A stretch of DNA of 64,000 nucleotides, taken from positions 3,038,001-3,102,000 of the forward strand of contig NZ_CP095742.1 in the NCBI RefSeq assembly GCF_023078495.1, read 5' to 3'. Position 1 is the first letter of the stretch. Every line of letters begins with the position of its first letter. The position numbers were made by a program, and so were the translations under genes. A model generated the notes under the pieces. That model was not told the origin of the DNA. It saw nothing but the letters and a program-made list of their open reading frames with translations, and did not search any database. Positions 39,631 to 48,619 of the stretch are shown here, one piece after another. This DNA comes from Luteibacter aegosomatissinici (lineage in GTDB: Bacteria > Pseudomonadota > Gammaproteobacteria > Xanthomonadales > Rhodanobacteraceae).

Positions 39631-41685
39631 TCAGCGGCCCTTGGCGGGGGCGGCCAGGTAGGTATCGAACCAGGCCAGGGCCCGCGCCAGCACGTCGCGG
39701 CGGCTGGCATCGCGGGCAAAACCGTGGCCTTCGCCGGGGTAAACCACCAGCGAGGTCGGCACACCCTGGGCACGCAGGGCATGCCAGAACTCGAACGACT
39801 GCGGGGCCGGGGTCTCGGCATCGCGCTCGCCGACCACCACCAGGGTGGGGGTCTTCACGTTCTTGATGTAGTTGATGGCCGAACTCTTGCCGTAAACGCC
39901 CGGATCGTCATAGACCGAGGCACCGAAATACGGCTTCATCCACTGGTCGATGAGGTTCTGGCCGTAATAGCTCTGCCAGTTGGAGATACCCGCGCCAGCC
40001 ACGGCCGCCTTGAAGCGGTCGGTCTGGGTCACGGCGAACATGGTCATGAAGCCGCCGTAGCTCCAGCCGGTGAGGCCCAGGCGCTTGTCATCCACCGGGT
40101 GGGTCTTTTCGATCGTATCGACGCCGGCCAGCGCATCACGCAGGTCGCCGTAACCGAAATCCTTGCGGTTGGCCTGCACGAAGGCCTCGCCCTGGCCAAA
40201 GCTGCCACGCGGGTTGGGCATGAACACGAAGTAGCCAAGGGCGGACAAGGGCGCCGCGCCGTAGCCGCTACCGGGCCAGCGCGGCAGTACGGCCGCGGCG
40301 GGGCCACCGTGGATCGACACGATCATGCCGTAGCGCTTGGCCGGGTCGTAATTGGCCGGGTACAGCAGCCAGCCCTGCACATCGTTGCCTTCGTTCTTCC
40401 AGGTGATGGATTCGGCCTTGCCCCAGGACGGCTTGAGCCCGGCGTTGAACGAGGTCATCGCGACCGGGGCCGCCTTGGCAGCCAGGTCAGCGGTGTGCAC
40501 TTCGTAAGGCTTGTCGAAGGAGCTGGCGATGAACGCCGCGTGGCTGGCGTCCTGGCTGAGCGACAGCGACATGGAAAGGCGGCCATCGCCCAGCGACATC
40601 GGCAGGTCGAACAGCGTGGTGGGCGTGGCGACGCCTTCGGCCGGCACCGCGTAGCTGGACACGCGGCTGGCCCCAGCCACCTGCTCGGAGACGATCAGGC
40701 GATCGTTGGCGGCCCACGATACCCACACCGGCGTGGTGCGCGTGCCCGGGGTGATGTCGGTCGGCGAACCGCCGGCAGCAGGAACGGTCCAGATATCGCC
40801 GCCCGTGGAGCCCTGGTCGCTCATCAGGCCGCCGATGAACGCGATGCGCGAACCATCCGGGGAGAAACGCGGTACCGCGATTTGCAGATCCTTCAGCGGG
40901 CCCTGCAGCTTATTGGTATCGACGATGACGTTACCCTTCGCGCCTGCGCTGGCCGGCTGGACGTAAAGCTCAGCCACCCACCAGTTGTTGTCACCCGGCG
41001 GCTCGGCGGCCAGGTAGGCCAGCTGCTTCGCATCGGCAGAAAGCGCGTACTCGTACACATGCAAGCCGGCCGGCGTGAGCACGCGCACGGCGCCGCCCTT
41101 CGCATCGACCGTCGCGACCTGCTGCACCTCGAGCCCTTCCACGCCGATCTCGCCCAACTGCGGCTTGGCCGCGGCAGTGGCACTGGCACGGCGGGTGGCA
41201 TTGGGCACGTAAAGGAAGGCGAGCTGCTTGCCATCGGCCGACCACTCCAGGGCGCTGACATAGCCCGTCAGGTGGGTCAGGCGCTGCGGCGGCGCCTTCG
41301 TAGTGGTATCGACCACCTGGATGTCGTTCTGCTTGCCCTCCTCCACGCCCGCGGTCTTGCCGGCGCAATCGGAGAGGAAGGCCAGGTGCTTCGAATCGGG
41401 AGCCCAGGCCACGCTGGTTTCGCTGCAGCCCTTCGTGGCGGTCACCCGGCGCGCGTTGTGGCCATCGGCATCGGCGACCTGCAGCACCGGCTTGCCATCG
41501 GTCTTCACCGCCCAGGCCAGGTGTTTGCCATCGGGCGAGAGGGCCACCGATTCCACGGTGCGAACCTTGCCAAGGCTCTCGAGGATGGCGGCGATGCGCG
41601 GATCGTCAGCTTTCGGGGCGGGTTCGGCCTGGGCGGCGGTGACACAGGCAAGCGCTACGGCAGCGGCGATCCACGTTGTACGCAT
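39631..41685 (-). CDS. Exported S9 family prolyl oligopeptidase/dipeptidyl peptidase
   Basis: The 684-residue serine peptidase has a signal peptide ('RTTWIAAAVALACVTAAQAE'), an N-terminal beta-propeller with WD40-like repeats ('SVALSPDGKHLAWAVKTDG', 'PRFSPDGSRIAFIGGLMSDQ') and a C-terminal alpha/beta hydrolase domain. The catalytic Ser is in 'LGLTGWSYGGFMTMFA', the Asp in 'LVVVGERDAETPAPQ' and the His in 'VVYPGEGHGFARD'. Related enzymes cleave short peptides in the periplasm or outside the cell, often as acylaminoacyl- or dipeptidyl-peptidases. The ATG at 41683-41685 puts the signal peptide at the N-terminus; an upstream start adds 14 residues. It is probably its own transcription unit. Confidence 0.93.
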   Translation of the reverse strand: MRTTWIAAAVALACVTAAQAEPAPKADDPRIAAILESLGKVRTVESVALSPDGKHLAWAVKTDGKPVLQVADADGHNARRVTATKGCSETSVAWAPDSKHLAFLSDCAGKTAGVEEGKQNDIQVVDTTTKAPPQRLTHLTGYVSALEWSADGKQLAFLYVPNATRRASATAAAKPQLGEIGVEGLEVQQVATVDAKGGAVRVLTPAGLHVYEYALSADAKQLAYLAAEPPGDNNWWVAELYVQPASAGAKGNVIVDTNKLQGPLKDLQIAVPRFSPDGSRIAFIGGLMSDQGSTGGDIWTVPAAGGSPTDITPGTRTTPVWVSWAANDRLIVSEQVAGASRVSSYAVPAEGVATPTTLFDLPMSLGDGRLSMSLSLSQDASHAAFIASSFDKPYEVHTADLAAKAAPVAMTSFNAGLKPSWGKAESITWKNEGNDVQGWLLYPANYDPAKRYGMIVSIHGGPAAAVLPRWPGSGYGAAPLSALGYFVFMPNPRGSFGQGEAFVQANRKDFGYGDLRDALAGVDTIEKTHPVDDKRLGLTGWSYGGFMTMFAVTQTDRFKAAVAGAGISNWQSYYGQNLIDQWMKPYFGASVYDDPGVYGKSSAINYIKNVKTPTLVVVGERDAETPAPQSFEFWHALRAQGVPTSLVVYPGEGHGFARDASRRDVLARALAWFDTYLAAPAKGR

Positions 41686-41772
41686 CGGTTTTGGCTCAGG
41701 ATGTTCAGGAGCCGTGAAACCTAGCACACCTGCCGGGTCCCACCGAACTGCCGGTGGTCCCGGGCCGACCTG

Positions 41773-42063
41773 TCAAACCAGCAGGTTCCTGAACTCCGTG
41801 TTCCGCTCGAACCAGCGCACGGCGTAAGAACATGCCGGATGCACCTTCCAGCCGTTATGGGCGGCCACTTCCACGGCCTTGCGGGTGAGCAGGTTGGCGA
41901 TGCCGCGCCCCGCCACCGCATCCGGGACCCCGGTGTGGGTGATGGTCATGGTCTTGCCATCCAGGCGGTAATCGAGCTCGCACTCACTGCCATCCACTTT
42001 CGCCAAAAACACCGTATTGACCCGGTCATGGGTAATGTCCAGCGGTTTCGGGTTCGCACTCAT
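41773..42063 (-). CDS. YjdJ-like small GNAT family N-acetyltransferase
   Basis: The 96-residue protein is a compact single-domain GNAT of the YjdJ type. It has the family features 'SECELDYRLDGKTMTITHTG', the acetyl-CoA loop 'GRGIANLLTRKAVEVAAHNG' (R/Q-x-x-G-x-G/A-like) and the conserved C-terminal 'KVHPACSYAVRWFERN'. These small proteins are thought to acetylate or bind unknown substrates. The start is ATG 42061-42063, and the stop is 87 bp from the start of the S9 peptidase gene on the same strand. It is divergent from osmC with 126 bp between, which holds the promoters of both. Confidence 0.88.
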   Translation of the reverse strand: MSANPKPLDITHDRVNTVFLAKVDGSECELDYRLDGKTMTITHTGVPDAVAGRGIANLLTRKAVEVAAHNGWKVHPACSYAVRWFERNTEFRNLLV

Positions 42064-42189
42064 CGTCGTTCTCTCCAAGCCATCAGCGGCGCCGTTTCGC
42101 ATTCTGTCGATAGACCAGGCGCTAGGGTCGTCGAGAGCAGAGCATGCGCGCCTTCACGCGCACAATCCATCACCCACCGGAGAACCACC

Positions 42190-42615
42190 ATGCAGAAATG
42201 GGGCAAGGCAGTCTGGACCGGCAACATCAAGGAAGGCCAGGGGCTCATCTCAACCCAGACCGGGGTACTCAAGGATGCGCCGTACGGGTTCGCATCGCGC
42301 TTTGAAGATGGACCGGGCAGCAACCCGGAAGAGCTGCTGGGTGCGGCACACGCCGCGTGCTTCACCATGGCCCTGTCGCTCATCCTGGGTAACAACAGCC
42401 TGACCGCCGACCGGATCGAGACCAAGGCGGACGTGACCCTGGCAAAGGATGGCGAGGGCTTCAGCATTACCAAGGTGCACCTCACCACGCGCGCCAAGGT
42501 CCCGGGCACCGACCAGGCGACCTTCGCCGGCATCGCGAAGCAGGCGAAGGAGGGGTGCCCGGTCTCCAAGGTGTTGAAGGCCGAGATCACGTTGGACGCC
42601 ACGCTGGAGGCGTAA
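42190..42615 (+). CDS. osmC: Organic hydroperoxide reductase OsmC
   Basis: The 141-residue protein is very like E. coli OsmC. It starts 'KWGKAVWTGNIKEGQGLIST' and keeps 'GSNPEELLGAAHAACFTMAL' with the first reactive cysteine and 'AKEGCPVSKVLKAEITLD' with the second. OsmC detoxifies organic hydroperoxides with thiols in the cytoplasm and forms dimers. The ATG at 42190 follows a good GGAG eight bases upstream. It is divergent from the small GNAT gene. A 12 bp hairpin at 42623-42648 follows the stop codon, before corA. Confidence 0.95.
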   Translation: MQKWGKAVWTGNIKEGQGLISTQTGVLKDAPYGFASRFEDGPGSNPEELLGAAHAACFTMALSLILGNNSLTADRIETKADVTLAKDGEGFSITKVHLTTRAKVPGTDQATFAGIAKQAKEGCPVSKVLKAEITLDATLEA

Positions 42616-42622
42616 ACTGCCC

Positions 42623-42648
42623 GCGCCGCCGGGCTTGCCCGGTGGCGC
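42623..42648 (+). terminator. Hairpin between osmC and corA
   Basis: The stem GCGCCGCCGGGC/GCCCGGTGGCGC (one G:T-type mismatch, loop TT) starts seven bases after the osmC stop. There is no T-run, so it may be only an attenuating or stabilising structure. Confidence 0.4.
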
Positions 42649-42675
42649 TACCGGCAGCCAGGAACCCGAACGCAC

Positions 42676-43638
42676 GTGCTAATCGTCCACGAACACGGCC
42701 AACACGAACGCCCGACCGTCTGGCACGCGGGCATGGGCAAGCCCAAGGCGCCCATCTGGATCGACTTGCTGGAGCCCAGCGAAGACGAGCGCCGCTGCGC
42801 CGCCGAGATCACCGGGCTGCGCGTGCCCGAACGCTCCGATATCGTGAACCTCGCGCTATCCAGTCGCATCCGCACGGATGACGACGCCATGTACCTGTCG
42901 ATCCCCTACTTCGCCGATACGAACAACGGCCATGCCGCCCAACCGGTGGGCATCGTCGTGACCAACCACGTGCTGATGACCCTGCGGTTCAGTGAGTCAC
43001 CCGCGTTCGACCTGGCCAATGCAAGCTGCGAGCACCAGAAGTGGGAATCCAGCGCCGATGTGCTGGCGACACTGATCGAGGCGATCGTCAACCTGGGTGC
43101 GCAGCGCATGGAAGATGTATCGGCGGAGCTGAAGAAACTGTCCGACCGGGTGTTCACCCCTGAGCGTTTGGGCACCCCGGTGCTGCGCGGCTGCATGCTC
43201 GAAGTGGGCCGACTGGAAGGCATGCAGGCGCGTAACCGCTCATCGATGCTCGGCGTGCAACGCATCGTTTCGTTCGTGCGCGCGAAAAAGCCCGACTGGA
43301 TGGCCGACGCCGTGGAGGTGCGCCTGCGCGTGGTGGAACACGACCTGCGCACGCTGGATGAGTTCGACGACCAGCTCACCAACAAGTTGCAGTTCCTGCT
43401 CGATGCCACGCTGGGCTTCATCAGTACCGACCAGAACCACGTGATGAAAGTGCTTACCGTCACCTCCGTTGCCACGATCCCGCCGCTGATCCTGGCCGGC
43501 ATATGGGGCATGAACTTCAAGGATATGCCCGAGCTCAACTGGCACTGGGGCTACCCCATGGCGATCGCGGTGATGCTGATCAGCATGGCGCTACCGGTGC
43601 TGTTCTTTAAGTGGCGCGGCTGGTGGTCGGGGGACTGA
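42676..43638 (+). CDS. corA: CorA-type magnesium/cobalt channel
   Basis: The 320-residue protein has the large cytoplasmic N-terminal domain ('WIDLLEPSEDERRCAAEITG', then a long helical stretch 'EVRLRVVEHDLRTLDEFDDQ'). Two C-terminal membrane helices follow: the pore helix 'LTVTSVATIPPLILAGIWGM', ending in the CorA signature Gly-Met-Asn ('WGMNFKDMPELNWHW'), and 'PMAIAVMLISMALPVLFFKW'. It forms a pentameric Mg2+ channel in the inner membrane. The start is GTG 42676. It is three bases upstream of the MpaB-like gene, so these two are probably co-transcribed, and perhaps osmC with them unless the hairpin stops it. Confidence 0.94.
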   Translation: MLIVHEHGQHERPTVWHAGMGKPKAPIWIDLLEPSEDERRCAAEITGLRVPERSDIVNLALSSRIRTDDDAMYLSIPYFADTNNGHAAQPVGIVVTNHVLMTLRFSESPAFDLANASCEHQKWESSADVLATLIEAIVNLGAQRMEDVSAELKKLSDRVFTPERLGTPVLRGCMLEVGRLEGMQARNRSSMLGVQRIVSFVRAKKPDWMADAVEVRLRVVEHDLRTLDEFDDQLTNKLQFLLDATLGFISTDQNHVMKVLTVTSVATIPPLILAGIWGMNFKDMPELNWHWGYPMAIAVMLISMALPVLFFKWRGWWSGD

Positions 43639-43641
43639 ATC

Positions 43642-44562
43642 GTGCTTGGCCACTTGCTCCGCCCCGCTACCGCGCCCATCCGGCGCTGGGTCATGACCGC
43701 GTTTCCCAAGCCGCCTTCGGGCGGCATCGATTACGAGCACCCGGTGGGCGACCCGGGCCTGTTCGGCCCCGATTCGGTCACCTGGCGCATCCATAACGAT
43801 TTCTGCGGCATGCTGGCCGGCGGGCTCTGTGCGCTGTACCTGCAGACCTTGCATCCGCGCGCGCTGGCCGGCGTCTGGGATCACTCGAACTTCCGTACCG
43901 ATCTGGTCGGGCGGTTACGTCGCACAACCGCGTTCGTCGGTGGGACCACCTATGCGCCCACGGCCGAAGCGCAACACATGATCGCCCGGGTGCGCGACAT
44001 CCATGCCCAGGTGCGCGGCCTGGACGAAGCCGGCATGCCCTATTCCGCTGATGATCCCGACCTGCTGACCTGGGTCCACGTCAGCGAGATGGCCAGCTTC
44101 CTCGCCGGCTTCCGCACTTACGGCCCCATGGCGGTTCCCGACGCCGCGGCCGACGCCTACTTCAACGAAACGCGACGCGTCGCCGAAGCCCTGGGCGCGC
44201 GGGACGTGCCGGGCTCTGTCGCCGCACTGGACGATTACGTTCGCAGCATCATCCCCACCCTCGTCTACACCGAACGCACACGCGTGGTACTCGAGGTGTT
44301 GGCCGACCTGGACCTGCCCGTGCCGCTGGCCGGTCTGTCCCGGGACGTGTTCCTGCACGCGGGCGCGCACCTCCTGCCGCCGTGGGCCAGCGACCTGCTG
44401 CGGCGCACACCGGCCGACCAGGTGAAGGGCCGCGTGGCCGCCGCGACGCTGCGCGGCATGGCACCGCTGTTCCGCGCCGCGCTGACCGAAGGCGTCGCCA
44501 CCCGCTCCTGTCGCCGCGTGGGCGTCGATCGAGGGATCCTGACCACCTGGCCACGGGCCTGA
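43642..44562 (+). CDS. DUF2236/MpaB-like oxygenase family protein
   Basis: The 306-residue protein is of the DUF2236 (oxygenase MpaB/rubber oxygenase) family. Family features include 'DSVTWRIHNDFCGMLAGGLC', 'LHPRALAGVWDHSNFRTD' and 'TTAFVGGTTYAPTAEAQHMI'. 'VRDIHAQVRGLDEAGMPYSA' and 'LLTWVHVSEMASFLAGFRTY' carry the His residues that ligate haem b in studied members. Some members oxidise polyisoprene or phenolic meroterpenoids; the substrate here is unknown. The GTG start at 43642 lies three bases after the corA stop. A class A repeat follows 15 bp after the stop. Confidence 0.88.
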   Translation: MLGHLLRPATAPIRRWVMTAFPKPPSGGIDYEHPVGDPGLFGPDSVTWRIHNDFCGMLAGGLCALYLQTLHPRALAGVWDHSNFRTDLVGRLRRTTAFVGGTTYAPTAEAQHMIARVRDIHAQVRGLDEAGMPYSADDPDLLTWVHVSEMASFLAGFRTYGPMAVPDAAADAYFNETRRVAEALGARDVPGSVAALDDYVRSIIPTLVYTERTRVVLEVLADLDLPVPLAGLSRDVFLHAGAHLLPPWASDLLRRTPADQVKGRVAAATLRGMAPLFRAALTEGVATRSCRRVGVDRGILTTWPRA

Positions 44563-44577
44563 CCCGTCTCGCCTTCC

Positions 44578-44671
44578 GTAGGAGCCCACCCTGTGGGCGA
44601 CATCTTTCGCGATATTGCGACAGGGCTGCGATGGTATGGCGAAAAATGTCGCCCACAGGGTGGGCTCCTAC
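44578..44671. repeat. Class A palindromic repeat, copy 4
   Basis: It has the same inverted arms as at 7676. It is the only class A copy here that lies between genes reading in the same direction (MpaB-like and GGDEF). The 352 bp gap 44563-44914 holds this repeat and the inverted repeats at 44701-44740, and no further gene. Confidence 0.9.
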
Positions 44672-44700
44672 AATGGAGTAGCGGACATGTGAAGGGCGAC

Positions 44701-44740
44701 GGGTGAGACCTTCGTCACAGTTCTCACCCAATCGTGAGAA
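44701..44740 (+). promoter_or_regulatory. Overlapping inverted repeats upstream of the GGDEF gene
   Basis: TTCTCACCC (44721-44729) can pair either with GGGTGAGA (44701-44708) or with GTGAGAA (44734-44740), which gives two mutually exclusive hairpins. As DNA, TTCTCAC-N6-GTGAGAA is also a good palindromic operator. It lies about 175 bp upstream of the gene start. The function is inferred only. Confidence 0.4.
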
Positions 44741-44914
44741 ATTGCACTAAAGTTGTCGGCTTGCCGGTCGCTATACGTAAGCAAGGGGAAGTGGGCAGCT
44801 TCCACCGTGCGTCGCGATCACCAGGCCTGACAGGGGGCCTTCTCGGGGGAGGATGGGTTCGGTGCGACTTCTTGCGTTCAACAGCGGCCGTGGGGCCGCG
44901 GGAAAGGGCCGGCC

Positions 44915-45982
44915 GTGACCGCGCCCTGGCATTCGCTCGCCGGTGGCATGCCGGAATCCCGCCTGCTGGCCTCCGTGGCCGAGTTCACCCACCACCGTGA
45001 TATCGATGCCCTCGACCACAGCCTGGTGCTCTCCATGGCCGAGCTGGTCGCGGTAAAGAGCGTGACGCTGTGCAAAGCCGGCGACAGCCTGCAGCACCCG
45101 GTCGAATCGCTCACCGTCTGCACCCGCGAAAACGATGGCCGCTGCGTCGTTGAAGCCGTGGAACCCATGCGCGATGGCGATCCGGTGGACACGATCGTAT
45201 GCGCCATGGAGACCCTGGAAGTCATCTCCGACGTGACCGACGAAGGTCGCTGCCGCCTGGTGGTGCCGATCATTCGCGAACACGTCGCCATTGGCGCGCT
45301 CATGCTCGAAGCCGACGATACGCTGGATGGCGTGCGCGTGATGGTGGAGGGCTTCGCCCGTATCTACGCCAACTACATTGCCCTGCTCAACGAGAGCGAG
45401 CGCGACAAGCTCACCGGCCTGTATAACCGCCGCAGCTTCGAGCAGCGCCTGCAGCGCCTGCTCAAGCTCCAGCGCCAGCGCGCCCGCGTGCTGCGCAAGG
45501 ATGAAGAGCGCCGCATCGCCTGCGAGGACGTCGCGCAGATCTACCTGGCCATCCTGGATATCGATCATTTCAAGCGCATCAACGATACCTGGGGCCATGT
45601 TTACGGCGATGAGGTCATCCTGATGCTCGCCCAGCAGATGCGTGCCTGCTTCCGCCAGAACGACGTACTGTTCCGCTTCGGCGGCGAGGAGTTCGTCATG
45701 CTGATCGCCTCGGAAGACGAGGCAGCGGCAGCGGGTGCCCTGGAGCGGTTCCGCGAGCACGTGGCGAACTGGGCGTTCCCGCAGGTCGGCCATGTGACTG
45801 TGAGCATCGGCTACGCACGGATCAGCGAGCACGATTACCCGGAGATCGTCCTCGATCGCGCCGACAAGGCGCTCTACTACGCCAAGCAGAATGGCCGGAA
45901 CAGCGTGCAGGGGTTCGAGACGCTGACCGAGCGTGGCGAACTGGGCGCGCCGGTAGCGCTGGGCAGCATCGATCTGTTCTGA
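44915..45982 (+). CDS. GGDEF diguanylate cyclase with GAF-like N-terminal domain
   Basis: The 355-residue cytoplasmic protein has an N-terminal sensor part of about 160 residues with GAF-like features ('VAVKSVTLCKAGDSLQHPVE', 'VVPIIREHVAIGALMLEADD') and no membrane helix. The GGDEF domain follows from 'DKLTGLYNRRSFEQRLQRLL' to the C-terminus. It has the metal-binding 'LAILDIDHFKRINDTWGH', the active-site 'FRFGGEEFVMLIA' and an I-site RQND five residues before. An insert of basic residues (RQRARVLRKDEERRIACED) lies early in the domain. It most likely makes cyclic-di-GMP; the sensor ligand is unknown. GTG 44915 is the first usable start. Confidence 0.92.
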   Translation: MTAPWHSLAGGMPESRLLASVAEFTHHRDIDALDHSLVLSMAELVAVKSVTLCKAGDSLQHPVESLTVCTRENDGRCVVEAVEPMRDGDPVDTIVCAMETLEVISDVTDEGRCRLVVPIIREHVAIGALMLEADDTLDGVRVMVEGFARIYANYIALLNESERDKLTGLYNRRSFEQRLQRLLKLQRQRARVLRKDEERRIACEDVAQIYLAILDIDHFKRINDTWGHVYGDEVILMLAQQMRACFRQNDVLFRFGGEEFVMLIASEDEAAAAGALERFREHVANWAFPQVGHVTVSIGYARISEHDYPEIVLDRADKALYYAKQNGRNSVQGFETLTERGELGAPVALGSIDLF

Positions 45983-46006
45983 CGCCGGCACGACCCCGCG
46001 TTACCC

Positions 46007-46138
46007 GTAGGAGCCCACCCTGTGGGCGACGCTGTTCGCGACCGCGTCACCGGCCCCGTGCGGCGTTCTTCTTAAGAATCACGCCACGGGACGTGTGGGC
46101 CATGGCGAAAAGATGTCGCCCACAGGGTGGGCTCCTAC
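46007..46138. repeat. Class A palindromic repeat, copy 5 (long spacer)
   Basis: It has the same inverted arms as at 7676 but a longer spacer, giving 132 bp in total. The spacer has its own inverted segment (GGCGTTCTTCTTAAGAATCACGCC). It lies between convergent GGDEF and sodC genes. Confidence 0.9.
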
Positions 46139-46150
46139 AAGTGATCGCGG

Positions 46151-46681
46151 TTATTTCACGACGCCGCAGGCAATGCGATCCCCGCCACCGCCCAGCGGCT
46201 TGGGCTGGTCGGAGTAGTTGTCGCCGCCCGCGTGGATCATGAGCGCATGGCCCTTCAGCGTGGCCAGGCTCTTCAGGCGCGGCGCCGTGACAGCCGTCGT
46301 ATCGGTGCCATCGGCCCCCACGGTGATCTTCGGCAGATCGCCCTCATGGCCTGCGGCCGAATCCGGGCCTTCATGCTTGCCGGTGTGCTCCGGATCGAAG
46401 TGGCCGCCCGCTGCGAGTGCCGCGCCCTTCTTGCCATCCTTTTCGCCCGGTGCGCAGCTCGGCTTCTCGTGCAGGTGGAAGCCATGCTCGCCGGGCGGCA
46501 GGCCCTTGAGATCCGGGGTGAAGACGAGGCCACCGGCGCTTTCGCTCACCGTGACCGAGCCCACGGACGTACCGGTACCGTCGGTCGAGACCATCGTCAT
46601 CGGCACCGTCACGCTCTTGTCGGCCGCCTGCGCGGCGCCACACACCAGCAGCCCGGCGGCGATCAGTACGATTTTTCTCAT
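46151..46681 (-). CDS. sodC: Periplasmic Cu,Zn superoxide dismutase
   Basis: The 176-residue protein has a signal peptide ('[20 protein letters not shown]') and the SodC motifs: copper ligands in '[13 protein letters not shown]' (His-x-His), zinc/copper-site His and Asp in '[20 protein letters not shown]', and the C-terminal '[15 protein letters not shown]' with the disulfide cysteine. It removes superoxide in the periplasm. ATG 46679-46681 is clear. The stop codon is 12 bp from a class A repeat that also ends the convergent GGDEF gene. The rsuA gene lies upstream, separated by a class B repeat. Confidence 0.95.
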   Translation of the reverse strand: MRKIVLIAAGLLVCGAAQAADKSVTVPMTMVSTDGTGTSVGSVTVSESAGGLVFTPDLKGLPPGEHGFHLHEKPSCAPGEKDGKKGAALAAGGHFDPEHTGKHEGPDSAAGHEGDLPKITVGADGTDTTAVTAPRLKSLATLKGHALMIHAGGDNYSDQPKPLGGGGDRIACGVVK

Positions 46682-46766
46682 CTTGCTCTCCCAGCGTTGG
46701 ATAAGGCGTAGCCCGGGATACTGCACCGGGCGTGCACACCGCGTCCACAGGTGGGCGATCGCGCTG

Positions 46767-46831
46767 CAGGAGCGCGCTTGCGCGCGATACGGTCTCCCGC
46801 AGCCTGGATCGCGCGCAAGCGCGCTCCTACA
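46767..46831. repeat. Class B palindromic repeat, copy 2
   Basis: The arms are like those of 20584-20647 (the left arm has GCAGGAG). It lies between sodC and rsuA. The right end, read on the minus strand (GTAGGAG), provides the TAG stop codon of rsuA. Confidence 0.9.
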
Positions 46832-47531
46832 GGGAGCTGAAGAGGGTTCGGATGTCGTTTTCCGAAAGCAGGCGCCACTTGCCAGGTTCAAGATCGCCCA
46901 AGGTGAGGCCGCCCACTGCGATGCGCCCCAGGGTTTCCACATGGTTGCCGACGGCAGCGAACATGCGGCGCACCTGGTGGTAACGGCCTTCGGTGATGGA
47001 CAGGCGCACATGGCGCGGACCAAGCACCTCGAGGACAGCAGGCTCGAGCGGGTCCTTCTCGCCCTCCAGCATGAGCGTGCCGGCGGCGAACAGTTCACCT
47101 TCGTCACCGCGCAGGTCTTCGGCAAGCGTCGCCTCATACACCTTCGCCAATGCACTCTTCGGCGAAATGATCTTGTGCAGTAGCTGGCCATCATCGGTGA
47201 ACAACAGCAGGCCGGACGTGTCCCGGTCCAGCCGCCCCACGGTGGAAAGCACAGGATTACGCACGCCGAAGCGCGGTGGCAGCAGGTCGTATACCAGCCG
47301 CCCGACATCCTTGCGCGAACAGGTAAAGCCCGTGGGCTTGTTGAGCATCAGGATCATGCCCTGCGGGGGATCAAGCGGCTCGCCCTCGAAGCGCACATCC
47401 GCATGCTCGACCTTGTCGTCGGCGTACAGCACGTCGCCTGAGGCATCAGTAACGAGCCCTTCGCGAAACAGCTGCGCGACCTGCTTGCGGCTGCCGTAAC
47501 CGAGGTTGGCGAGAAGGCGTACGAGTTTCAT
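46827..47531 (-). CDS. rsuA: Ribosomal small-subunit pseudouridine synthase (RsuA/RluB family)
   Basis: The 234-residue protein has an N-terminal S4-like RNA-binding domain ('[20 protein letters not shown]') and a pseudouridine synthase domain with the catalytic Asp in '[19 protein letters not shown]'. The family's '[16 protein letters not shown]', '[13 protein letters not shown]' and '[20 protein letters not shown]' are present. It probably isomerises one uridine of 16S rRNA. I call it RsuA from its similarity to the 16S U516 enzymes; the RluE/RluF group is an alternative. ATG 47529-47531 overlaps the rsmC stop by one base. The TAG stop is provided by the right arm of a class B repeat. Confidence 0.88.
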   Translation of the reverse strand: MKLVRLLANLGYGSRKQVAQLFREGLVTDASGDVLYADDKVEHADVRFEGEPLDPPQGMILMLNKPTGFTCSRKDVGRLVYDLLPPRFGVRNPVLSTVGRLDRDTSGLLLFTDDGQLLHKIISPKSALAKVYEATLAEDLRGDEGELFAAGTLMLEGEKDPLEPAVLEVLGPRHVRLSITEGRYHQVRRMFAAVGNHVETLGRIAVGGLTLGDLEPGKWRLLSENDIRTLFSSL

Positions 47532-48619
47532 CAACGGGGATCCTTGGCTTCGATCACCTTGAAGCCATCGCGCTCGACCACGGTACGTACCTGCTTGAAA
47601 CAGGCATCGAGCGTGGATTCATACGCAAGATGGCGGTTGGCGACCATCCAGAAGCGGCCGCCCGGCGCCAGCGCGCGGGCAGCGGTAACGATGAAGGCGC
47701 GGCCGAGATCCGGCTGGTCGGCGCGGCCCTGGTGAAAAGGTGGATTGGAAACGATGGTGTCGTAGCGGCCATTGACACCCAGGGTGACGTCGCACCATTC
47801 GACGCGCGTAGGGATGCCACGGCCGCTGCGTGCAATGGCCGCTGCGATATTCGCGCGGGCCGGTTCGATGGCACGACCCTCGGCTTCAAACAGGTCAACC
47901 GATGTCACGCCCGGGCACCGGTCGACCACCTCGCACGCGAGGAAGCCGAAACCTGCGCCAAGATCGGCGACGCGGCCAGCGAGATCGCCGGGAAGCACGC
48001 TGGCAAGCAACGCCGATGCGGTATCGATGCGGTCCCAGGCAAACAGGCCGCGCCGGCTGACATAGCGCCCGTCCGCGATCGGCAGCGGCGCATCCAGGGC
48101 GAGCCATTCGGCAAGCAACGCCGGATTGGGCACCGCACCAGCCTGCGACCAGAAGACGCGGCATTTGTGTTTGGAGAGCTGGCCTACCGGACCTGCCAGC
48201 AGAGCAAGATCGGCCTGGGCCGTCTTCGCCCCTTCGTCATTCGCCACGCTGGCGACAACGACGCCGGTGGGCGAGACCCGTTGCATGGCCTGCGCGAAGA
48301 GCGCGCGGGTTTCTTCGCGTTGGCGGGTGGGGAGGATGAGGATGACGTTGAATGTTTCGGCGGCGCCAGTCGCACGCAAGCGCGCTCCTGCAAGAGCGGG
48401 ATCGCCTATGACGTCGTAGCGGTGGCGTGCCAGGGCATTGGCGGCGGGGGCGAACGATTGCTGTAGCAGCCAGCCGGGACGAATGTGTTCGCGCAGGGCG
48501 ACGCCTTCACGTGCGCGCAGCATGAGCACGCCACCTTGCGCGGGCAAGGCGAGCTCGCCCGTCGTAAAGGGCACGAACAGCGCTTCTAGCGCGGCGTCGG
48601 AGGCGGTACCGGCGGACAA
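47531..48619 (-). CDS. rsmC: 16S rRNA (guanine-N2) methyltransferase RsmC-like
   Basis: The 362-residue protein has the two-domain layout of RsmC: a degenerate N-terminal methyltransferase-like domain and a C-terminal active one. The active half shows the SAM motif '[17 protein letters not shown]' and the catalytic '[19 protein letters not shown]' (NPPF). It methylates a guanine of 16S rRNA in the 30S subunit. There is no ATG near the 5' end: TTG 48617-48619 is the only start before an upstream stop codon. A class B half-repeat (48369-48392) is embedded in frame in the N-terminal domain and codes for LAGARLRAT. The gene overlaps rsuA by one base, so the two RNA-modification genes are coupled. 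Confidence 0.87.
   Translation of the reverse strand: MSAGTASDAALEALFVPFTTGELALPAQGGVLMLRAREGVALREHIRPGWLLQQSFAPAANALARHRYDVIGDPALAGARLRATGAAETFNVILILPTRQREETRALFAQAMQRVSPTGVVVASVANDEGAKTAQADLALLAGPVGQLSKHKCRVFWSQAGAVPNPALLAEWLALDAPLPIADGRYVSRRGLFAWDRIDTASALLASVLPGDLAGRVADLGAGFGFLACEVVDRCPGVTSVDLFEAEGRAIEPARANIAAAIARSGRGIPTRVEWCDVTLGVNGRYDTIVSNPPFHQGRADQPDLGRAFIVTAARALAPGGRFWMVANRHLAYESTLDACFKQVRTVVERDGFKVIEAKDPR
48369..48392. repeat. Class B half-repeat inside rsmC
   Basis: GTCGCACGCAAGCGCGCTCC followed by TGCA is one arm of a class B repeat with a few changes. It is read in frame on the minus strand as LAGARLRAT. Confidence 0.8.
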
